DNA of 64,000 bases from the NCBI GenBank assembly GCA_037501455.1, contig CM074865.1:39476501-39540500 (forward strand), given 5' to 3'. The notes under the pieces were generated by a model, which searched no databases, was not told the origin of the DNA, and saw nothing but the letters and a program-made list of their open reading frames with translations. A program made the position numbers and the translations under genes. Source of the DNA: Lantana camara (lineage: Eukaryota; Streptophyta; Magnoliopsida; Lamiales; Verbenaceae). This document shows positions 57,983 through 64,000 of the stretch, piece by piece; position 1 is the stretch's first letter; each line of letters starts with the position of its first letter.

Positions 57983-58300
57983 GTTATTTATTTCATAAAT
58001 AAATAACTTATGACATTATCCATTATTTATTTCATAAATAAATGTTTTATGTTATTATTTTTACATATATTTAATAAATAAATATTTATGATAATAACAA
58101 CTTGATCTTTGTATTTATTTCATAAATAAATACTAACAATAATAACAACTTTGATATTATCTCACCTATTTATTTCATAAATAAATAAGTCTTTATATTA
58201 TCTTTCATTTATTTCTCAAATAAGGATGATATTATCTTTTATTTATTTTCTAAGATAAATAAAGTTGGATGGTGTCATATTTATTTCATAAATAAAATAA
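57983..58300. repeat. Array of ATTTATTT-CAT-AAATAAAT inverted repeats
   Basis: Repeated dyads lie in diverged tandem units that also share GATATTATCT. Clear ones are 57983-58007 (11-bp perfect arms, 3-base loop), 58025-58043, 58111-58133 (10-bp perfect arms) and 58167-58187, with weaker ones near 58204, 58240 and 58280-58296. The array lies in the Copia-type LTR and has only a single weak counterpart in the other Copia LTRs (near 7400). Confidence 0.88.
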
Positions 58301-59234
58301 TGCCAACTTCCAATTAATAATTAATTCGTAATTAATTATTTATTGGATTTCTTTATTTCGGATCGGGCTTTATAATTAATTCCTAATTAATTAAACCCAA
58401 AATTAATTATACCATATAATTAATTAAAACACTAGCACACGTGTGACTCCACTCCACATGTGCCATGCGTATGTGGCCCCATCCTGCTACATTGGCCGGT
58501 TCTATCAATTCAATTAATTGATCGAGCCTATACCCTCGCGACTGGGCTTTTGTGCGTGACCCTCTAGGTTTATTATTCAATTAGCAGTGAACTTAATTAA
58601 TTAATACCCTTATTAATTAATCATCTCACCTATCACACGACCATAGCAACTGGTATGTGACCCTAGCCGAATAACGAATTACTCGAAAGAACCTTTCAAT
58701 CAATGTTAACTCGTGAAATACGACTACTAATTCTATTTCTCGATTAATATCTAGGACATGGGAATAAACAGAACCCTAATAATATTAATCTTAAAGTTAA
58801 GTTCATTTTATATCCATTCGATCTTGATCCAAGAAACTCCTTTCTCGATCTCGATCTAACTGCCTTAGCCAAGGACTACAATATGGAAGACGAATAAATT
58901 ATGCAATAAGAGATCTTCTTGCTCTAGGCAAGCGTAGGTCCTTTGTTGATTCTTACATGCCTTCACGTGTCACTTTTGCAATCCCAACATAAGTCATAAT
59001 TCGGGTGTCTCGAGCGACACCTTTTTAGACCTATATCCAAGATTGCATAGTTAACTCACATAAGACATGTAACGCCCCGGTTTTTCAATTTTATTAATAT
59101 GTCATATTTGCTTCTAAATTGCGCAATTAAATTATTTAATTATGTGATTAATTGTTTTTATGTGTTTTATATTTAATTTTATTATAATTGTTATTATTTT
59201 ATTTTATTATATTTTATTTTTAATTTATTATTAA

Positions 59235-59239
<5 letters not shown>

Positions 59240-59271
<32 letters not shown>

Positions 59272-59286
59272 TATTATATATATATA

Positions 59287-59325
<39 letters not shown>
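59240..59325. repeat. AT microsatellite pair in element B LTR
   Basis: Two long TA runs (about 59240-59269 and 59275-59325) are separated by a few other bases. Confidence 0.9.
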
Positions 59326-59327
<2 letters not shown>

Positions 59328-60804
59328 CTTTAAGTATATATATGTATACGTTTGTTTACATTATTATTAATTTAATGATTATGCTAATTATATGTTATGC
59401 TAATTAATCATGTTTTAGTTAATTAATTACGTGACCTAATATAATTTATTTAATATTAGAATTAATTTATTATTTATAATAATTATGCATGGGAAATTAT
59501 ATTTTGCATGGGAATTATAATATTCATGCATGGATTTTATTTGAATATGCATGAATTGCATGAATGAGTTTGTTTGCTAATTTTGAGCTTCGTTCTTATA
59601 TGAAATGATTTCGGATTGCCACGAATATTTAGTATGTCGTAAATATATGTGTTATGAATATGATTTTATGCTCGATTTATATTTTCGAATTCATTTGATA
59701 TGTTAACGGATTTAATTTGTATTGAGGAACCAAATCGGGGGCAAACGAGCACTTAGCGTACCTTTGGTTCCGAATTTAATATCTTGAGCTCGGGAACTCG
59801 GATTCGAGTTCCGTCAATTCCGCTGAACTCGTAACGAAAATGCGAGTTTAGTAAACTTAACCTTATATTTTTCCTAAATCATTTGAACCTCCGAAATCCA
59901 ACCGAAAAACGAAACGGCATCCATTTGACCTTTGCTGTACAAAATGAGCCATATCTTATCCAAACCATAACCAAATTAACCATGGTTTGATTCTTTAAAA
60001 CCCTAACTCAACCATCTATCATGACATATCAATCCTTAACCAAGATAACCCTCACACAATCCCCAAAAACTCAGCCAAAGCTTCTGCAGTCATTCCAGTC
60101 CCGTAACCCTTCCATCCTTGGAGATTTTGGAGCTCAAATCTCATCCAAACTTCAACCAATCAACAAGGTAAGATTAGGGTTGTATTATATGTTCGTTTAT
60201 GATCATTTCCACCCTTTCATTCATGAAGTTGAGCATGGTTTCATCAATTCTGGGCATTTTTTCCGAAAATAAGAAAATTTGGGCAATTTCTTGATCTCCT
60301 TCGATTCTCAATGGTTTTGATTGGTTCCAAGCTTGATATTGATTGTTTTAACATCCTCATATCACTTATGGTCATTGATTTCGTGGTGGTTGGGATATTT
60401 ATGAGATATCATTTATGACATGTTGAGAAAATTCCACATGATTGTCACGTATGGTTGCTTCCTTGTTTGAGCTTGTTTGGGACTGATTTATTTGTTGAAT
60501 TCATGTTGTTTTGCTGCTTATTTGTTGGCCTTAATTGAGTTGAATAGATGGAGAAGGAGTGAATCGTTCATGCCCTGTTTTTCGCGTTTGTTGCCCTGTT
60601 TTTTTTCAACTGATTTTCAGCTGTCAATTTGCTGAGTTCCTTCTTCCTTTTTGCTGTCTTTTTCGTGGCCTTTTAGCATGTGTTCTTGTTGAGTTTTGCT
60701 GCATTTTTATACCTGGTTTAGCTGCCTTTGTTGCCTTCTTTCTTTCTGGGAAGTTCTGCTCTGTTTCTGCTCATTTCTGCTGTCAATAGAGGCTGCTGCT
60801 GCTG

Positions 60805-60932
60805 CACGTCACGGGCGTGCCATTTTTGGCAGTTCCTGCGAGGAACGGGGGTGCAAATCGGCCTGGGATTTCTGTACCGAGACACGGGGGTGTCTCGGTC
60901 TAGGTTTGGAGCGTGACACGGGGGTGTCACCC
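60805..60932. repeat. Hairpin slot of element B LTR
   Basis: Perfect hairpins at 60877-60898 (CCGAGACAC/GTGTCTCGG around GGGG) and 60913-60930 (GTGACAC/GTGTCAC around GGGG), with degenerate relatives upstream (CGTCACGGGCGTGCC near 60807 and GAGGAACGGGGGTGC near 60839). Open frames on both strands across it are by-products. Confidence 0.88.
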
Positions 60933-63168
60933 CGTTTTTCAGAACTTTTGCTGCGTTTTCCAGGGACTGCTGCTACTGCTGTTTTTGTTTCCAGGGACTG
61001 CTGCTACTGCTGTTTTTGTTTCCAGGGCTGCTGTGGTTGTGTGCTGCGTGTGTTTGTTGCTCTTGCATGCTGTGTGTGTTGTGTGCATGCATGGGTGTTT
61101 GATTGTATGAATGCATGCATGTGTGTAATATATAGTATATATATTATGTATTGAGTATATATCTATATGCATGCATGGATATGTAATGTGTGTGTACGTG
61201 TATATATATATATATGTTATATACATTATATGTTATTACATATTATATATAATGATTATATATATTTATTATATATTTCAATTATTATTTGATTTAATTC
61301 AATTTTGAAAATTAGTTGATTTCTATTTCACGTATTTAATTTACCGACTATTGATTTAACGTTCTATTTATTTTATTCCTAAATGTGAATATGAATATTA
61401 TGTGTTATGATTATTATATGAATTCATGGATTAATTAATGTGCATTATGAATATTATGAATGTTATGAATTTATGAAATTGAACGAAACATATGAATGAA
61501 TGATTTGATTATATGTTTTAAATTTCTTAATCGTGCACATGAACATTTTATTGATATAATATGATCATTTATGCATTCATGTCATATTCACTTCATGGCC
61601 GAGCGTCATATATGGTTCATTGGAGTCTCGAGTCTCACAAACACGTCATGTTGTCTTTTGTACAGTTTATCTCCAGGGTGGAGAGATCTTGATCGTTCAG
61701 GCACTTGGTATTTGTATCCTTGTATCGTCACGGTTCAGGTGAGGGCGTTTTCGTTTTAGCTACGTATTAAACCCTACAACCCTTATGTGAAAAGCTTTGG
61801 CCAAAACCTTATGATTATATATATATGGTTTTCAAATGAAGTTATCAAGTAAATTCTTCTGAAATATTACGTATGAGCGTATATAAGCTTAAAAATGGTT
61901 TTGTAATGAGGCTATGCTCCAAACCGTGTGTGTTCATGCTAGCTACGGATTAGGATGACACGGAGAGGTACGTATATAGCATATGCCGAGTTACACGGTA
62001 AGGTATGATTTCTTATAGTATGTATCATATGTATGTATTGATATGTTTTGGCGAGATTATATATACGTTATGTTCACGGGCCCAGGGAGTTAGCATATGT
62101 GGCTAACCGAGGAAGCAAGGGCTGACGGGGATCCCATATACTAGTCCCAACCAAACTACGGTGATACCGGCCCTCGCTAGGAGGTTTAGCGGGGAATGGG
62201 AGCTGAGTGCCCTTGGGGGATTCATGTATCCCCATTGGCCTATGTATGAACCGGTGGCCGGGTCTTGCAAGCCCGTCCACCACCCGGAGGAAGAAGGTTG
62301 GTTATGATATGTTTATGCTTAGGAATATGTTTATGTTATGGTTATGCACCGTGCGGGAATACCGGGATCCGGATCGCCCAAACGAATATGTTTATGATAT
62401 GATTTATGGTCTGTGTGTATTATAATATATTGCATGATCACCTAATTAACATATTAATGATATTTGTCGTACACGGTCGAAGTTTGGTTGGAGATTATGC
62501 ACGCTCACTCGCCGAGCCTTATGTTTATGTATGATTTATGAATGTAATGAATTAATATGATTAGTCATAAAATCAGAGCATTGATTAATCATTCTCTTAC
62601 CCTTTTTGGGAACTAATCGCAAACAAAACCTTGTTCGGAATTTATGACTTGCATGTGCATGTTTTTATATATGTATATCGCTCCTGCTCACTCAGTCTTC
62701 TAGAGACTGACCCTCTCCCTCCCCAACTTTTTAGTGTGCAGGTTTGATTTTGGAGTTTCGAGCTAGGCGGAGGTGTTTGGAGTCTTTAGGTGGGTCGAGT
62801 TAGGTTAGGAGAGTCTCTGCACTCACTCTTGTATTGGATTTAGGTTTGATTCGATTCTGCAGTATCATAAACTTGAATAATTATGTAGTTATTATTGAAT
62901 TGGTTTGTTGGACTGTAATTATGAGTTTAAAAGAGGCCTGAAGAGCCCAAATTCTGCTTATGGTTTGTATGTTTGAACTTTGGCTTTGTAATGCATTATA
63001 TTTTGGTCGATTGGTTATCATTGCAGGGTCTAGTTCCGCCTGGCCTAGGAAGGTTTTTATGTTTGTCTCCCGTTCGCTATGGTTTGATATGGGTGCGGAT
63101 TAGCTGTTTCGTTACTCGTGTTGAGCCATAGTGCGGGTGATGTGGTGCCTCACGTGCGGGGTGCTACA

Positions 63169-64000
63169 TCTTTAAGTGGTATCAGAGCCCGGTTGCAAAA
63201 CCGGTGTTCTTGAGTCGTATTGGAGTCAGTCTAAGTCGAACGACATAGGGACTATGTGATATTGTGTGCATTGCATCGATCTTGAATATGGAATTTGGTT
63301 TCCTTAAGAATTTTGTTGAATTACTTGTTGCATTTTATATGGATTCTTGTCTTTCGTATTGAATATGTACCATGAGCATGCACTAATCGCATGCATCCAT
63401 TCTTGAAATGAGTTATGATTTCCAGGTTATAAAGATGATATCAAACCACGGCCAAGTTTTATGATCACAACAATCTATTACAATTCCTTCGGAGGCACGG
63501 AAGATAGGAAGGATGCCCGGGGAGGAAGGTGGAGAATGCTAGTTGTGTGGCTTTGTAGACTGAGTTGCAATTAACGGTTGGGATTCAGAATGGGAGGTTC
63601 GACCTTGGCGATGCGATGGCAGAGGAACATTTGGGGGAATAGGAATAGGAGTTAATCAAGGGATGGTTGTGACTCAGAAGAACAACTTATGTGAATCCAC
63701 TACTTGAAGTGCATTAATTGGATTCAACAGGATCTTGCAACCTAAGGAATGAAGGGAACAAAACCTTGAAGATATATTGGTCCCGGATTTGGATCATGGA
63801 AGAGGTACTAGTAATTAAGAGGAGTAGAGATAACAGGGGTCCGGTAGAGGTTATGCATCAAGGGTCTACAAAGAAGGACTTCGAACTAAGCCCAGTGATT
63901 AGAAGTCGGGTTCTAGAAGGCAAGCATTTGGGTAAACACAAATAGAGGGAAGGTGGCGATATGGAGAACAGGATTTGAGTTCATTTTTCCAAATCCAAGC
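63169..64000 (+). mobile_element. Element B interior, 5' part, cut by window edge
   Basis: A perfect PBS TGGTATCAGAGC is at 63177-63188, followed by a leader like those of A and C and an acceptor-like TGATTTCCAG|G (AG at 63424-63425) just before an ATG at 63434. No gag motif can be read in the 560 bp after it: open frames are short, and the one at 63718-63945 shows no domain. Like element C, it may be non-autonomous, but most of the interior is outside the window. Confidence 0.75.

Larger units (their letters stand above)
35523..59067 (-). mobile_element. Copia-type LTR split by Gypsy elements A and B
   Basis: Two pieces belong together: 35523-35711 and 57634-59067. The left begins TGTTGAAAAACACGAGAG...CAGCGGAAATTTAAA, like the Copia LTR end TGTTGGAAAACAGG. 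The right piece follows the Copia LTR in order (GTGACCCTCTAGGTT, CAATTAGCAGTGA, CTGCCTTAGCCAAGGACT, AATAAGAGATC, GCGACACC, GTTAACTCA) but is clearly diverged, so it is a related subfamily. It stops at 59067 where the LTR of element B begins. Its own end is not in the window, and it was inserted into the Gypsy gag fragment (23060-24350, 35502-35522). Confidence 0.75.
59068..63168 (+). mobile_element. Gypsy element B 5' LTR (4101 bp)
   Basis: It starts TGTAACGCCCCGG inside the Copia-type LTR and ends GCGGGGTGCTACA, followed by a perfect PBS. Contents: AT microsatellites (59240-59325), U3 dyad (59793-59812), donor-like CAACAAGGTAAG (GT at 60168-60169), hairpins at 60877-60898 and 60913-60930, a TGCATG cluster (61080-61180), and the CCGGTGGCCGGGTCTTGC block (62250). 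Its 3' part (from about 62680) is closest to the LTR of element C (GACTGACCCTCTCCCTCCCC, GTGGTGCCTCACGTGCGGGG), while its 5' part is closer to element A. Confidence 0.9.

Overview
The window is nuclear DNA from a flowering plant, most likely a eudicot with a large, repeat-rich genome. It holds one apparently intact intron-bearing protein gene. Almost everything else is LTR retrotransposon sequence, nested up to four deep, in AT-rich DNA. There is no bacterial gene organisation, CRISPR array, rRNA or tRNA gene.

Left nest (1-9852): a truncated minus-strand LTR (1-400) and the 3' tail of a Ty3/Gypsy element (401-660) abut a plus-strand Gypsy-type LTR (661-9852). That LTR is split by a truncated minus-strand Ty1/Copia element (about 2025-8795). 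The Copia remnant is in turn split by a 2864-bp Gypsy solo LTR (3265-6128) with perfect 5-bp target duplications GTTGC.

Gene island (about 9853-22250): a LINE/RNase H-like scrap is followed by a plus-strand aspartic protease gene. Ten coding exons (10929-21667) join to 1455 nt, or 484 residues plus stop. It has a signal peptide, both catalytic Asp motifs and a hydrophobic C-terminal tail that suggests a GPI anchor. Its introns carry a 0.5-kb tandem duplication, a dispersed repeat pair and a foreign-looking insertion.

Right nest (23060-64000): a minus-strand Gypsy gag-PR-RT fragment (23060-24350, continuing at 35502-35522) was split by Gypsy element C (24351-35496, minus strand, TSD TTTAC). 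Element C has LTRs of 3.6 and 4.6 kb around a 3-kb interior that lacks a recognisable pol. A Copia-type LTR starting at 35523 was then split by Gypsy element A (35712-57628, plus strand, TSD GAAGC). Its gag-pol is full length but decayed and has the domain order of a chromodomain-bearing chromovirus. The 3' LTR of A was later split by an almost complete minus-strand Copia element (44073-54038, TSD TGTTT). A further Gypsy element, B (5' LTR 59068-63168, then PBS and interior), interrupts the Copia-type LTR again and runs off the window.

The most interesting signal is inside the Gypsy LTRs. These 2.9-4.6 kb LTRs are mosaics of diverged sequence and conserved islands: a U3 dyad kept by compensatory changes, a conserved AAGGTAAG splice-donor-like site paired with an acceptor-like site just before gag, and a homologous slot holding GC-rich hairpins whose sequence and copy number differ between families. 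In the solo LTR the hairpins form a three-unit 82-bp array. One LTR of element A also holds a 56-bp perfect palindrome that its partner LTR lacks.
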